64,000 bases of DNA, taken from the NCBI RefSeq assembly GCF_029910095.1, contig NZ_CP094526.1, positions 2,294,001 to 2,358,000 on the forward strand, written 5' to 3'. The notes beneath the pieces are model-generated. The model saw only the letters and a list, made by a program, of their open reading frames with translations, did not search any database and was not told the DNA's origin. A program made the position numbers and the translations under genes. Shown here one piece after another: positions 63,892 through 64,000 of the stretch. Numbering within the stretch: the first letter of the stretch is position 1; every line of letters begins with the position of its first letter. This stretch comes from Bradyrhizobium sp. ISRA464. Lineage in GTDB: Bacteria; Pseudomonadota; Alphaproteobacteria; Rhizobiales; Xanthobacteraceae.

Positions 63892-64000
63892 GTGATCAAG
63901 CGGCGCGATTTGCTCGCGCTGATCGGCACCATCGCCGGCAGTTCGGTGATGTATCAGGCGATGACGAGCCTCGGCTTCGCGTCGGAGTCCGCCTACAAGG
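63892..64000 (+). CDS. Tat-exported oxidase, probable flavin amine oxidase (5' end only)
   Basis: The gene runs off the window. It starts with a GTG (63892; an in-frame GTG at 63877 is an alternative) and reads MIKRRDLLALIGTIAGSSVM, a twin-arginine signal with the RRDLL motif, then YQAMTSLGFASE. From memory this start is typical of flavin monoamine oxidases in Bradyrhizobium, but no FAD motif is inside the window, so the family is uncertain. Confidence 0.5.
   Translation, partial: MIKRRDLLALIGTIAGSSVMYQAMTSLGFASESAYK

Noticed and set aside
1..64000. CRISPR array, rRNA operon or riboswitch
   Set aside because: No regularly spaced direct repeats, no rRNA segments and no recognisable riboswitch core were found by eye.

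Overview
The window looks like a chromosome segment of a Bradyrhizobium-type alphaproteobacterium. The evidence is the high GC content, the gene families present (an IS91 unit with its own tyrosine recombinase, GlgC/GlgA, Aap-type amino-acid permeases, MocR, DUF983), the 3' piece of a tRNA-Pro(CGG), and palindromic or dispersed intergenic repeats of a kind I recall from that genus. This assignment is inference; no rRNA or marker gene is present.

Positions 1-7749 appear to be the far end of an integrative island. The region starts with a broken serine recombinase. It then has a tightly coupled four-gene operon: a metallo-beta-lactamase-fold enzyme, a four-helix membrane protein, a small frameshifted protein, and a zinc-ribbon/TIR protein with the catalytic-type glutamate. 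This layout suggests an undescribed TIR-based defence system. Unknown small genes, a shattered thiolase and a MaoC-like gene follow. The segment ends in a duplicated 3' end of tRNA-Pro(CGG), a typical attachment-site scar.

Positions 7750-18700 are insertion-sequence territory. Two apparently identical 2549-bp IS91-family elements lie in direct orientation 6567 bp apart. Between them are an intact IS701-family element with a CTAG target duplication, a periplasmic catalase-like peroxidase and small exported or membrane proteins.

Positions 19000-34700 are mainly accessory metabolism. A serA-like gene is followed by an AraC / TTC38-like TPR / MFS / ChrR-type cupin group. Next is a LysR-controlled cluster whose acyl-CoA-dehydrogenase-like enzyme closely resembles 3-sulfinopropanoyl-CoA desulfinase, with a family III CoA-transferase, a second TTC38-like protein and a family I CoA-transferase pair. 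Together these point to sulfinate/organosulfur carboxylate degradation. A large chimeric exported FAD protein closes the region.

Positions 35100-64000 look like ordinary chromosome. They hold a YeeZ-like epimerase; an iron-uptake operon (TonB receptor, periplasmic binding protein, PepSY membrane protein); serine hydrolases; glgC-glgA; a three-domain rhodanese; a beta-propeller protein; a MocR regulator; DUF983; two MFS transporters; and a racemase. There is also an amino-acid uptake/transamination cluster with an RpiR regulator and a perfect 12-bp-arm operator. A CnbZ-like gene and the start of a Tat-exported oxidase end the window. Several intergenic gaps carry palindromic repeats, and a dispersed repeat occurs in opposite orientations near 8.0-8.3 kb and 62.3-62.7 kb.
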